Shown: positions 22,101 to 33,241, counted from the first letter of the stretch. The stretch: DNA of 64,000 nt from Blepharisma stoltei (GCA_914767885.1 CAJZBQ010000013.1:186001-250000), one strand, 5' to 3'. A program made the numbers and translations. Notes: generated from the sequence alone by a model not told the origin.

Positions 22101-25100
22101 TTTCCCTTTTGGGTCTTCTACTTCTAGCTGTTCACCTGTAAAAGGAGCATCATTAGAATTGAAGCTCTCAGTAAATCTACTGACTTCGGCGTCATCTAAG
22201 GTAATGCTTTTTCGGTTGACTGTATTTTTGTCATCGTCACCTCTGGCGACTCTTAAGAAGACTTCTTCAAGAGTTGTCACTGACATTCCGTAAGCTTCAA
22301 TTTTGAGGTCGTCTTTTCGTTTGTCGAGCTCTTTGAAGAAGTGGCTAAAAATGGGAGAAGCTGATAGAGGGATTTGGAAAGTAACGATGACCCCCCCTCA
22401 ATCTTCATGTCTACTGCAACAAAAATTTTTCGAAAAAATCTTCATGCCTACTGCAACAAAACATTTTTATAAAAAAAATTAATGCATTTTTCTCTAGGTG
22501 AGTTTCTCAAAAAACCCATAAAACAGCGCTGCTGTAGGTGTCTCAATGACTTCTCATCGAGATTTGGACGGCTATTGCCATCGCTCGCCATTTTATTAAA
22601 CTTATCTAGCTAAAAAGTACGGAAAAATTTAAGATGCGCATCGAAAATTTGTTGCAAGAGGATCAAGATTATTACAGACAGGCGCTAGCCATATTGATGA
22701 CGCAGTCATTAAAGAACTCCCGTACGGAAGGTTCTATCGCTTTTGGACTCCAGTCCAGAGGATCTATCCCTCTTACGAGAGTGCCCTTCCGATATCTTCT
22801 GTCTCCTCCTTGCCTTGGGAGCTCAGTCTTGAGTGGGCGGCTTATGGATTTCTGCTGCTCTGCTACGGGCGATTGGAGTAGCTTGATTCCAAGGATCCTT
22901 GGAGTCTATTGGGTGTCAAAGCGCCTTCTTCGACAGCTACAGGAGAAAGACTGTTCCCCTTGGCCTGTGCCGAAACCCCCAGTTTCTCGTTAGAGGAATA
23001 TCCATGGGTCCTCGGATCCAAGGACGTTGTTGAGCACCTCCATTTCCAACAACAGGAAAGCAGCCAAAACCTACCCGGATACACACTTCTTGAACCTGCG
23101 TCTGATTCTCGGCTTGGAGTCCGTCCCAGTTCGCCGTAGCCATAAGGTCTGGACTGCTGCGCCCAAGAGGGCAGGTTGACCCGTGTCGCCATTTTAATAA
23201 GTATATGATTTGTTGCAAGAGTCATGAAAATTATTATTTTTTTTTATATAAAATTTTATATTAAAAAATTGCATTTTTGTTGCATAGACATGAAGATTGA
23301 GGGGGGGTCATCGTTACATTCGGCTGAGACGTCGGAAAGCACTTCTGCTTCTGGGATTATTTTTTGGACTAGGTCTTTTATTTTGTGGGATGTTTCTTTA
23401 TCTGTGGCGCCAATGTTTTTAACTATAGTTATGCTTAGTGTCAAGAATAAATAAGGCTATTAGTAAGCCAAAAGCTTGTTTTTTAAATAAAACACCCTTT
23501 ATGGCGGCTTATAGGATAAACAATATTTTTATATGGTTTAAATTATACCCCACTCCAAACCTATTCTTAAGGAACAAAGGACTTCCAAGACAGTTCACTT
23601 TCCCATCAGCCATAATTGCAATTCTATCTGCCAAAATATCTGCTTCTTCCATATAATGTGTCGTCAAAATAATAATCCTTCCTCTCTTATCATTCCTCAG
23701 CATATCCCACATTCTTCTTCTGGCCGTCAAGTCCATCCCAGACGTCGGCTCGTCCAACATAACTATACTAGACCCTCCAATCAGGGCGATCGCCAACGAC
23801 AATTTCCTCTTTTGGCCTCCTGACAAGTTTCCAGCCCTTGTATTTCTCTTATCCTCTAAGTCGACTTCTTTAAGCTTTTCATCAATAGCCTGCTTGATTT
23901 CTTCTTTATTAGACACTCCTTTAAATCTACAGAACATATATAAATGCTCATAAACTGTAAGATTTTTGAAAAGGATATCATGCTGAGGACATACTCCAAG
24001 GTTCTTTCTGATTGCTGGCATTTCAGTTCTGAAATCATGGCCATCTACAGTCATGCTGCCTGATGTAGGCTCCAGAAGCCCACTCAGCATTGATAAAGTG
24101 GTAGTTTTTCCTGCACCGTTATGTCCTAATAAGGCGAAGATTTGGCCTCTGAACATGTCGAGGTCTATCCCATCCACTGCGATTTTATTGCCAAAATGTT
24201 TTCTCAGTCCTCTTACCACCATAGCTTGGTTTGCTTCAATCTGTTTTAGCAGCCCAGGGTCTGGTTCTTCAAAATTCTTATTTGCTTTATTTTCTCTTCT
24301 TCTTTTATCCTCATCTTCCTTCATCATTTCAATAGCAGCCTCGTCTAATTCTGAATCATTTGTATTTTTTCCTGTCCAAAATGATTTTGTGAAAGGAAAA
24401 TACCATTTCAGAGCTACTCCATATTGTGAAGGGACGACTTTATCGAAATATAAAGCTAAAAGTGTATAGAGGACAGTGTCGATTGTTAGCATGATTATAG
24501 AAATTTGGACTGAATAATTTTGGTACTCATTGCCAGAAGTGCTGAAATTGACTTCGACTTGGTTTCCTTGTAAAGAAAGAAGAGTAAAAAAGCCTTGGCT
24601 CATGGCGACTGTGTTAAAAATTGATAAACCGACCTTGGTTCCTGCAGGAGTTGTCTGGGTAACTGCAAATAAGGTGAAATAAGTGACAAAAAACACAAGA
24701 ACGCCGACTAAAATTGCAGTTTTCGCCTTACTCCCCCCTCCGTGAGTGAACAAACCCATTAGAAAAATCCCTATTTTTTACCCAAAACACCCACCCTCCG
24801 TGAGTGAACAAAAATTTTTTTTAATAAAAAATTTTGATATATAAATGATAATTAGTATAATGAAATCTCAAGGTAGTTCTGTTTAATTTTAAACGAACTG
24901 CTTTTTAAAACATAAAATTTTGCAAATTGATTTGATATTTGCTTTTTCCAATTTTTGAGAATTAAGATTTTTTTAATTTCGAAAAAAAAATATTTTTTTA
25001 TAAAATTTATATATATATTTTTTATATAAAATTTATATATAAAAATTTTTAAAAAAAAAAAAAATTAGCCCCCCTCCGTGAGTGAACAAAAATTTTTTTT

Positions 25101-27090
25101 GTTCACTCAAGGAGGGGGGGAGTTAGAAAAGAAAGAGCTCATCAAGCAGCTGAATGCGATGCATGACATGCCATACATGAAGAACAGCAAAAATACCAAG
25201 AATTTGTTGGAGTAGTTAAAAAGTTCCCAGCCGACTAATGTGCAGAGCACTGAAATAAGGCCATAAATACAAATGTACATGAGAAACCAAGACACCCAAT
25301 AAGGCGTATCAGTCAGTCCCATCATTTTCATAGCCTCCTTCACCTTAGTTTCTTTTTCTGTTGTGATTTTGTTGATCAGCCTTGAAACTGGTACAAGCGA
25401 CGTAATGAACATAAAAAAGCCAAGCGTCCCTGCAAAATTTAGCATAAAATTGTCTTGGATGTACTTCATCCCATGGAACGGGACCATGGCAGTCTGCAGA
25501 AATGCAGTATCTCCTAATTTGTCTGTTAAAAAGTAATTGTAAACTATGTTCTGAATGTGATTAGATTAATTAAATTATAGAGGTATTTAAGATTTTTCTT
25601 CACCAGCATCAGGTTCTTCAAGCAAGGGTCCGGCGGTCGAAAGAGTGCGGAGGTATCAAATCTGGAAGATCTTAAGACTCTTAATTTAATAATTTAGTGT
25701 CTCAGCCAAGGAAAAAATAGTATATCCTTAAAAAAACAGGATAATCTACAGGGACTAGGATCACTCAGGACCCCTTTCAACTCGCAATCTTTTAAAAAGT
25801 ATGCTGAATGTGAAGAAACCCAGATTTGACGAAATTGTGCTGGTAGGTCTTGATAACACTCTTCTGATACTTGTCAACGGCTGGATAAATACTTGTCAAG
25901 AAAATATCATACCATGTGCCATATACGGTTTGGTCGTTCGGATTTGTGTCTGTTGCGTTATATCTGATCTTTAAAGTGACGTCTGCAGGAGTTCTATCTG
26001 CGAGCTGATCGTACTTTATGTTGACAGAAAAACAAATTTTTTGATGATGTTTGTCGTCGTAGTCAGAATCAGTTATATAATCTTCAAGGTTTTTGTTGGC
26101 TTTAAACATGCGTGGCTCTGGAGCTGTGATATTATATAGTCTGAGCTTTATTTTGGCTCTATTTCTCCTGAGAGCTGATTTTGCCAATTTTATATGGTCA
26201 AGCCATTTTATAAAATGGCTTACTCCCCCCTCAATTAACGAAAGCATTGGAAAAATCCCTATTTTTTGGGATTTTTTTAAGTATTTGTTCAATAAAATTA
26301 TATAAAATAAAATTTAACCTCCCTCCATAAGCAAACAAAATCTTTTGTTCGCTCATGGAGGGGGGAGTTAGTAATTTTGCCAGGCGATCTACCATTTGAT
26401 GAGCTGATTTAATAACTAAAATTGGCTAAACTGACTTCTCAGTGCACTAGAAGCTGCTGGAAAAGCCCAAGTTAAAGCAAAGCAAGGCAATAGCTGACAA
26501 AGTATTTGCTTATTTCACTTGCTAAGCTTCCTACTAAATTCTTTTGGTCTGCTTCAGTAGCATTTCCAGTTATAACATAAGCCCAAGTCCAATTGTAAGG
26601 AATAACTAAAGCGCACCAATTAAAAGGATAGACAGAGTTTTCTGACTCTCCAACATTAAGAAGATCTAAGCCTGATAATTAAAATTTTTGAGCATTTTAA
26701 ACATAAAAATTATTCGAAAATAAATAAATTCATCTCTATTATATAAATTATTTAATAATAATTATTTTTTTTTATATTCAAATATCATTAAATCTTTCCA
26801 AATCATTATATATATATTTCTTAATTTTCCTTTTGTTTCTCATTGGAGAGTGAGAAATCTGAAACATTATAGAGCGACATATTTGCTGTTCTGAGAGGTG
26901 CAATGATTTGGCCGTCATCCAAATGTGATTCTGCCTTCTTGTGAGAAGCTGGCAAGGCGAATCTTAACAAAAGCATAAAGGTGATAAGGATCACTGGGAA
27001 GAGAATTTCACAAGCAGAACCAACAGCTTCTCTTTTTCATACAAGCCAGTTCTTTAGAGACAAAGCTCTTAAATGACTGCGCAAAGTCAT
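19158..27090 (-). CDS. ABCA-type ABC transporter interrupted by at least seven IESs
   Basis: A full ABCA half-repeat architecture: first membrane domain, nucleotide-binding domain 1 (Walker A GHNGAGKTTT, signature LSGGQKRKLS, Walker B IVMLDEPTSG), second membrane domain, nucleotide-binding domain 2 (GVNGAGKTST, LSGGNKRKLS, VVFLDEPSAG) and the regulatory tail. It starts at ATG 27088-27090 (MTLRSHLRALSLKNWLVWKRE, the typical ABCA first helix) and ends at TAA 19158-19160. UGA-Trp occurs in the second membrane domain. Six inserts are fixed by exact in-frame TA joins, one more is tentative, and one near 26.7 kb is unresolved. About 1,840 residues. A lipid transporter is likely by family. Confidence 0.85.
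19260..19586. mobile_element. IES (MITE family B, copy 2) in ABC transporter
   Basis: A 327-bp family B element with TTTTAATTGGAAC near the left end and TTTTAAAAGGGGAGTT at the right. Removal joins EYSL to SQTTLEQIFNMF, the usual ABCA ending. Confidence 0.85.
22382..23314. mobile_element. IES with 35-bp inverted ends and GC-rich core in ABC transporter
   Basis: 933 bp between TAs. The inverted ends read TAACGATGACCCCCCCTC on both sides and continue for about 35-40 bp including CAATCTTCATGTCTA. The core (about 22624-23200) is GC-rich and shares TTGA(A/G)TGGGCGG and CTCCCGTACGG blocks with the insert at 61854-62517. Removal joins VSAEC to TFQIPLSASP. Confidence 0.9.
23436..23538. other. IES in ABC transporter (103 bp)
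   Basis: A short TA-flanked insert. Removal gives FGVGYNLSITIVKN, the typical ABCA stretch after nucleotide-binding domain 1. Confidence 0.8.
24729..25123. mobile_element. IES (MITE family A, copy 3) in ABC transporter
   Basis: A 395-bp family A element, reverse orientation relative to copy 1. Removal joins MSSFFS to KAKTAILVG within a membrane segment. Confidence 0.9.
25540..25792. other. IES in ABC transporter (253 bp)
   Basis: A TA-flanked insert whose removal gives HIQHTFYNYFLTDK. The insert's own end repeats the retained flank almost exactly (CACATTCAG then about ten similar bases). Confidence 0.7.
26221..26368. mobile_element. IES (short MITE family A, copy 4) in ABC transporter
   Basis: A 148-bp internally deleted family A element with TActcccccctc and ggggggag ends and the ATCCCTATTTTTTGGG core. 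Removal joins DRLAKLL to SHFIKWLDHIK in frame. Confidence 0.85.
26417..26510. other. tentative IES in ABC transporter (94 bp)
   Basis: In-frame stops between EISKYF-like and SAHQMVDRL-like coding blocks require an insert. The TA pair 26417/26511 is the best frame-preserving choice seen, but other TA pairs are possible. Confidence 0.45.
26676..26823. other. unresolved IES in ABC transporter
   Basis: A very AT-rich block separates the N-terminal coding block (ending SLSNEKQKEN) from the next (GLDLLNVGESENS). The nearest TA joins either shift the frame or leave a TAA, so the junction is not solved; a base error nearby could explain this. Confidence 0.5.
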
Positions 27091-27365
27091 ATTTATTCAA
27101 CAATATATTAATTCATAGTTTCACCACTATATAATAGCTTTAAGGTGCCAAAATTATAAAAATTGAGGTAGAGTTGTCAAAATCCAAGAATTTTCATTAA
27201 AAAGTCAGGAAATTTTATACTAAATTTATGGGAGAGCTATGTGGAAAGAGCTTACCAGTTATAAATTCGATAGATTAGCATTTGCTTGCTATTATAATTT
27301 ATATAGGGAAGGGAGAAGGCTTTAAGGGTAAAGCTGAGAAAAAGATTCTCGTTTAGGCTATTGCT

Positions 27366-27781
27366 TACTCTCTTCCTCCGTCAGCGAACAAAAAAATCTT
27401 GCTCGCTCACGGAGGGGGGTTAATTTTTTTTTTAAAAAATTTATATATAAATTTAAGAGAAAAAAATTTTTTCGAAATTTTAAAAAAATCCCATTTCGCA
27501 AAAATTGGAAAGCAAATATTAATTTAATTTTATAAAATTTATGCTTTAAAACGCAATATGCTTAAAATTAAACAGAATTAGCTAGAGATTTTCACGATAA
27601 TAGTTATAGAAATTGCCCGAGGATGGAGCTATTTTGCGCCATCCTCGGGCAATTTCTATATCACTTATATATCACAATTTTTTTCATAAAAAAAAATTTA
27701 ATTAAAAAACTTTGTTTGTGGAGGGGTTTTTTGGGCAAAAAATAGGAATTTTTTCAAATGGTTTTGTTCGCTCACGGGAGT
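27366..27781. mobile_element. MITE family A, copy 5, intergenic
   Basis: A 416-bp family A element, same orientation as copy 1, TA-flanked, upstream of the ABC transporter. It contains a nested palindrome at 27605-27660. Confidence 0.85.
27605..27660. repeat. 56-bp near-perfect palindrome nested in MITE copy 5
   Basis: Arms TATAGAAATTGCCCGAGGAT and their inverse around a short loop. Family A copies 1, 3 and 6 lack it at this position, so it is a later insertion. Confidence 0.85.
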
Positions 27782-27880
27782 TAGTAAAATATAAAAACTT
27801 TATGACATCATAATTCATAAAAAGGTATCTTTATTTAATAGTGGCTTAATTTTTCAACATTTAAATTTCTATTTCTATGG

Positions 27881-28057
27881 TATAGGAGTTTTCCCTATAT
27901 GGCCCGATAAGGGGCCGCGGGTTCTCCGTGGAATCCCTCTGCTGGTTGAACCAACCAGTGAATTGGTCAAACCAGCGCACTGAGTTGGTTTGACCAACAG
28001 AGGGATTCTACGGAGAACCCGCGGCCCTTATCGGGCCATATAGGGAAAACTCCTATA
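27881..28057. repeat. long palindromic intergenic element
   Basis: Arms of about 65 bp starting TATAGGAGTTTTCCCTATAT, nearly perfect inverses, around a centre with TTGGTTTGACCAA-type text. Same class as the inserts at 16551, 31955 and 61235. Between 27091 and 28316 only this element and MITE copy 5 are recognised. Confidence 0.9.
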
Positions 28058-28316
28058 TTTCTTGAAATAATTTTTAAATAAAAAAGCAGATATCGAAGAA
28101 TTTCTATGTAAAGAATTTATTAATCACATATATACTGATTCTTCACTCAAAGTTCTTCAGTTTTTTTATACCTTTAATATGAGCAATAAATAAATAATGA
28201 TCACTTTCCATTATTCATCCTGAAGGTCTCACAATTTATTTTGATTATTTCCATTTATCTCCTGCACTGACTTTGATTATGTTATTACCAATAGATATAA
28301 AAATAAAATCTTAAAA

Positions 28317-28592
28317 ATGGGCTCATGCACTTCTATATCATATTCTAGAAACCTCAAAAGAAAATTGCCTCGCTCCACAGAGTCAGACATCGACATTGAC
28401 CAAAACGGATCCTCTGACCAAAACGGATCTCCTGACAACCATTCTAAAGAGAACGTCGTTGCCATTGAACAATTTATCCAGATACTTATGAAGGAGCAAC
28501 TAATCCGAAGGAAGATTAATGAAGCTCCTCCATTGCTTATATCAAAGAGCGACCTGTATAGTAGAAGACTAAACCAAATGCAGCATGCTTAG
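28317..28592 (+). CDS. small protein with N-myristoylation-type start
   Basis: 91 residues, ATG to TAG. It opens MGSCTSIS, fitting a myristoylated glycine plus a palmitoylatable cysteine. An acidic repeat (DQNGSSDQNGSP) and a basic helical C-terminus follow. It is probably membrane-attached if expressed. No family is recognised, and it stands alone between repeats. Confidence 0.5.
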   Translation: MGSCTSISYSRNLKRKLPRSTESDIDIDQNGSSDQNGSPDNHSKENVVAIEQFIQILMKEQLIRRKINEAPPLLISKSDLYSRRLNQMQHA

Positions 28593-28752
28593 CTGTAAAA
28601 AAAACTGTGTTATTAATGTTTTAAATTAATTCAAGTATTTTTTTGATTAAAAGCTTGAAAGCAATATAATTATAATAGATCTCAAGCTTAGACTCTCTAA
28701 GAATATTTAAATATTTCTTCTAAAAATAATTCTCTTTTTCTTGCAGGAAACA

Positions 28753-29116
28753 ATGAAGATCAGAATGTTGAAAATTTTTGAATTTTCAATGAAAGAGAAT
28801 ATTGACAGAACTATTGAGACTTTGGATTCGATTGAGCTTAAGATCTTTTGATTTTCAACTTAAAAACAATTTAAGCATTAATAGACTTAATGTAAAACTT
28901 GTCCAAAATTTTTCTAAAAATTGTAGTTTTTTAGATACTCTACATCAAAATCCATCCACCAGGATTATGCAAGCCACTCTTCAAAGTATTTATAAATTTG
29001 GATATATTATGAGAAACTCTAGATCAGTTGTTAGTTTGCATGATTTAAAGCTGTTACAAATTTCGAACAATAAAAAAGAGTTTGAGATCAACAAAAGTAA
29101 AATTTATAAAATTTAA
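28753..29116 (+). CDS. possible small protein with one frameshift
   Basis: ATG 28753 opens a frame (MKIRMLKIFEFSMKEN...) that runs into a second open frame (from about 28835 to TAA 29116) if one base is lost near 28840-28850. The joined product would be about 120 residues, basic and helical. It could be a real gene with an assembly indel, or chance. Nothing is recognised. Confidence 0.3.
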
Positions 29117-29833
29117 GACAAAAAATTTGAAACCAATATTTTAAAAATGATATAAGAGTTAGGCTTAAATTATACTTTGGGTCTGTACTTAAAATAGCAT
29201 TAACTTTTGCGAAATTATAAAAAGTCTTTCTGAGTATTAGTAGTAATTGATGAGACGGAATATTATTAGTAATCAACTAGAGAAAGTTTATTAGACTTTT
29301 GAACTCAAATTCTTAATTATATACTCAAGAGTAGGTATGGCTTAGGATTGAGCGTCCTTTCTTTCATTATGAGTTTCAAATATCAATAATATTTTTTTAG
29401 TTTGTTTTTGAGTAAATAAAATCTGCAACTACTAGGAGGATGAGCTATAATAAAGGATGAAAAGCCGACCATCACTACACTTGCGGCATAAACTTAAAAG
29501 AAATTCTAGAATTCTTCAAGAAATTGTCTAAATTTCATATATGGGCGAAAATCATTGAATAATCATAATTTATTTTCTTTAACAAATAAATATTTCTAAT
29601 ACTTTATATATTTATTTCTTAAAAGCTACTAATTTAGAGATATCAGAACGACTTAGCATAGTCCTCATGAACTTAAATATTTATGTACAAATCATTATTT
29701 TAAGTCTCATCAAAAAGACATCCCACATATATTCGCTTTCTTTTCTAGCATCTATACAATAGACATTTATCTGTATTTATTAAGAAATCCCAACAGCGCC
29801 AATAAGAAAATTTATTCAAATCTTTACACATAA
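29117..29833. other. intergenic region
   Basis: AT-rich DNA. Apart from a possible 40-codon frame at 29440-29562 nothing is recognised. It must contain the promoter of the TBCC gene. Confidence 0.45.
29440..29562 (+). CDS. possible 40-residue peptide
   Basis: ATG to TAA with a TGA read as Trp (MSYNKGWKADHHYTCGINL...). The composition is protein-like for a short frame in AT-rich DNA, but there is no other support. Confidence 0.25.
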
Positions 29834-30817
29834 ATGGAAGCAAACCCTAACTCAGAGGAGGCCAGAAAGCGCTTTGAAGAGCGATACGAGCAGAATGGTA
29901 ATTAATATCCAGTAAAGGATTTACAAAAATCCAAAGAAGATTTCCAGAAAAAGAGGTCTGAAGAAATGAACCCAGATGAGTGCGTGGCCAATTTCGATCT
30001 AAGATTTGCTGAAAAAATCCGCGGAATCAGAGAAAAGCTGCAATCTTTGACAAGAGAAGACCCAGTAAACGAAAGAATCGAAGAGCTCCGGAGAGAACTT
30101 TTGACTTGTTCTGAGCTACTGAACCAATCCGTCCATTTTTTAAATTCTTACACAATCATGCAAGGGCAATTCCTCATTACTCAGGTGCAGGACGAAATTT
30201 CTAGCACCCAGCAGAACCTTGCCCCAAGGAAGAAATTTGCCTTTTCCAAGCGTGCAGCTAAAAAAGAAAACACAAATAGCAATTTGGAGATTAAACAAGA
30301 GGAGAAATCTCAACTGGTGCTTGAAGGGATCAGGGACCAAGCTGGAGGAATCTTTTATAAAACTCCACAAGATATGCAAGGAGTCAGTAGTTATCAATTG
30401 CAGAACTTAGAGAACTGTGAAATTGTCATATCAGCTACTTTAAATGCAATTCATATGGTCGGGCTAAAAAACTGCCATGTGTTTGTAGGAGCTGTTTCTG
30501 GGGCTGCCCATATAACAGACTGCACAGACTGTGTCATTAATGTAGCTTGCCATCAATTGAGGATTCATCAGACTCATAGGTGCCAATTTTACGTATTTGT
30601 GGCGACTGGGCCTATAGTGGAAAATGTAAGTGGGCTAGGATTTGGGCCGTATAGGTTTAGGTATCCAAATATGGAAGAACATTTTGAGAGCTGTGGGTTT
30701 AAGGGGGAAAGCCAGTATGATCAAGTCCAAGACTTTAAATGGCTGAGAAAAGAGCATTCTCCGAACTGGAATGTCATCACAGAAGAGTTTTACGTGCCAG
30801 TAAAAGAAGTATCTTAG
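29834..30817 (+). CDS. TBCC: tubulin-specific chaperone C
   Basis: 322 residues with one 15-nt intron at 29898-29912 (GTAATTAATATCCAG), which joins YEQN to VKDLQKSKEDF. The N-terminal half is a charged helical bundle. The C-terminal half (about 150-300) is the C-CAP/TBCC beta-helix with NLENCEIVISATLNAIHMV, then TDCVINVACHQLRIHQTH carrying the arginine used to activate tubulin GTP hydrolysis, and ending GFGPYRFRYPN. TBCC completes the folding of alpha/beta tubulin dimers. Confidence 0.9.
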
Positions 30818-31340
30818 CTAAATGTTAAGAATAAGCTTTACAAGCCATGATAGTGTTAAGAACTTTTGCTTTGAGAATTTTGGCATCTTATAATTTTATA
30901 TAGCAATTTTATTGAGTTAAAAATTCAGAAAGATTTTCTTTGTCTTTTTTGCCAGTTTAATGCATTATGCAGAATTAGATTCATGCTATATCAAATGCTT
31001 ATCATTTTATTAAATTAATTTTTGATCTGCTTATCTGATTGTCTATTGAACCATTTCACTAAATAAAATTTGTGATAACAAAATTCGTTTATAATTTATT
31101 GTTTAATAAAGTAAAATGTTTACTTGCTCCTTTGCCTATGATTAGAACAGAACAGTTTCGCTTGCTTCATGATTTTTTAATATAATAATTTTTAGCAAGA
31201 ATTAAAAAAATGTAATTTGACTTATAGAATTTATATTTTTAGAACTCAGGCCATTAAATTTAATAAAATTAATTGAAAAAAATTTATCCAATCTTAGATA
31301 TCCCATAAAAGTAGAATTTTATATCTTGGGGAAGTTAGCA
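30818..31340. other. convergent intergenic region
   Basis: AT-rich spacer between the 3' ends of TBCC and the ADP/ATP carrier. No gene or repeat is recognised. Confidence 0.5.
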
Positions 31341-32467
31341 TTATTCTCCACCAGCACCACCTTCAATGCCGAGATAAGCTTGGATTTTGTTGTAAAAGAC
31401 AAGCACAAGAGCTCCTCCAGTTCCTCTGATAACATTGCTTCCAGCACCTTTGAAGAAAGGCAAGAGCCCACCTTCATTGGCAAATATCTTTATGAAGCAG
31501 TCCATAGTTCCTTTGTATTGGATATCCGCTCCTTTTCTTCCACTCTGCATCATCATACGTCTTCTGACTGTATCTAGTGGGTATGAAGCAATGCCAGAGC
31601 TAACTGTGACTGCTTGAGCAAATGCCCAAACTAAGAAAATATTGGCATTCTTGAAGTCTTTGAACAGAATGTCTTTTCCAGAGTCAAACATTCCGAAGTA
31701 CAAAGCACGGTAAATAATGATTCCTACCACAGAAATTCCGAATCCTCTATACAGACCGATAGGGCCGTCGTGCTTTAAGATCTTGAAAATACAGTCGTTA
31801 AGTCCTGAGAATTCTCTGTTAGTCCCTTTTCCTACATCAGTAGCAAGCCTGGTTCTTGCGAAATCAAGAGGGTAGACAAACAGCAGTGAGGCAGCTCCAG
31901 CGAGACCACCAGCTGCCATGTTTCCTCCGAAGAACAGCCAGAAACTCTTTTTCCTATAGGCATATCCCTAAGATATACCGATAAGGGTAGGGATAGAGAT
32001 TAAAACTTTCCACTTAGTTCTGCCAAAATGAATTGGTCGAACCAAGTGGAAGGAGGCTTATTTACCACTTTCCACTTGGTTCGAAATTCATTTTGGCAGA
32101 ACTAAGTGGAAAGTTTTAATCTCTTATCGGGCTATCTTAGGGATATGCCTATATCATAGTAAAACCATCTTCTGAAGGTGTCTTTGAAGGCGAAATTGAG
32201 TGCCTGAGTTGGGAAATATCTGATGACGTTGGCAAGATTTCCTCTCCAATAGCTAGCAAATCCTTGCTCTTGGTAGACTCTTTTGAAGCAATCCACGATT
32301 CCTTTGTACTGATCTTCAGGCTTGATTTGTTTGCTGGAAGCCTGGAGCTGTAAAAGGAGCTTGACTCTTTCAATTGGGGCCACTGCTGTCTTGGAAACTG
32401 CTGCTGAGACACCTCCTAGTAAGAAGTCTTGTAAGAAGTTCGATTGCTTGCCCTTCTTTTCCGCCAT
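31341..32467 (-). CDS. mitochondrial ADP/ATP carrier, split by a palindromic IES
   Basis: 309 residues after removal of a 197-bp palindromic insert (31955-32151). Three mitochondrial carrier repeats are present: first with [15 protein letters not shown], second with [11 protein letters not shown], third with [12 protein letters not shown], the last being the ADP/ATP carrier signature RRRMMM. The join restores [16 protein letters not shown], which matches the conserved YDRKK-FW-F-GN of this family residue by residue and so fixes the excision point. It exchanges ADP and ATP across the inner mitochondrial membrane. Confidence 0.95.
31955..32151. repeat. palindromic IES in ADP/ATP carrier
   Basis: Inverted arms start TATAGGCATATCCCTAAG and extend inward through an AACTTTCCACTT(A/G)GTTC block to near the centre (about 95 bp per arm, with a few mismatches). 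TA on both sides. Confidence 0.95.
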
Positions 32468-32658
32468 TAATTATATTAATATGGTAATTTAGAGCTTACG
32501 TAATAAATGATCAGCGATTTTCAATAAAACTTTTTAAATATCAGTAAAAATGCTGGAAATTATGCCTTTTGTAATAGAAATATTATTATGGAGAGGATTT
32601 TTATCTCTAGTAATTTTCTATATAAATAGGTATATTTAAATCTGTCATCAATATATTA

Positions 32659-33241
32659 ATGGAAATTCTAGGCTATTACGTTAATTTTAAATTCAAAGAT
32701 TTCATATTTGAAATAGATTCAAATTATGAGCCTTGATTGAAAATCAAAAACTCTCTGTGGATGCATGTGCGGGGTGAGCTTTATTTATTATTCTTATGAA
32801 ATTTTGTCACATTTAGATGATTGGTATAGCTATGAAGAGATTAAAGAAATGACAGAATGCAGCGAAGTTTATGCGGTTGAAGTTTGGATGCTAAGCCAAT
32901 GCTTTGTTTGGTGACTGGCAATTTTAACTGTTTTTACTATATATCTTGAGCTTCACGTTTATAAAGGATTTTTGGTGTTTTTGTATTTGATTGGGCCGGT
33001 TTATTTTGTATGCACAACGATAATAGTATGATATTTAGGATCTTTTATTATTTGCTGTGATGAAGAAATGGATGAGTGTGTGAATTTTTATCCTTATACA
33101 CATTTAGCAAGCATTTTGGTGCTGATGGGGCTGTCGATGCTGCTTTCAATTACTATGAACGCTATTTTACTGACTTCATTTCTAGGACCTTACTGGAGCC
33201 ATATCAGAGCGTCTCTTATTCAATACACAAATATCTTTTAA
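32659..33241 (+). CDS. multi-spanning membrane protein, one frameshift
   Basis: ATG 32659 opens MEILGYYVNFKFKDF..., and the frame moves by one at a run of four G near 32770. Dropping one G joins it to a second block that runs to TAA 33239-33241. The second block holds four or five hydrophobic segments, a Cys pair (IICC) and several TGA-encoded Trp. About 193 residues if joined. The extra G is probably a sequencing error. The family is not recognised. Confidence 0.5.

Noticed and set aside
22634..23225. Several overlapping open frames in the GC-rich core
   Set aside because: GC-rich DNA has few stops, and the frames on both strands are equally open and share no family. The block lies in an element removed from the gene, so these are not called genes.
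19158..27090. Treating the ABC fragments as several separate genes or a pseudogene
   Set aside because: Exact TA joins keep the frame and restore family motifs at six sites, and no domain is missing or duplicated.
27366..28057. Reading the repeated hairpins as a CRISPR array or as terminators
   Set aside because: Units are not regularly spaced, spacers are absent, and the genome is eukaryotic. Each unit has TA borders and fits mobile elements.
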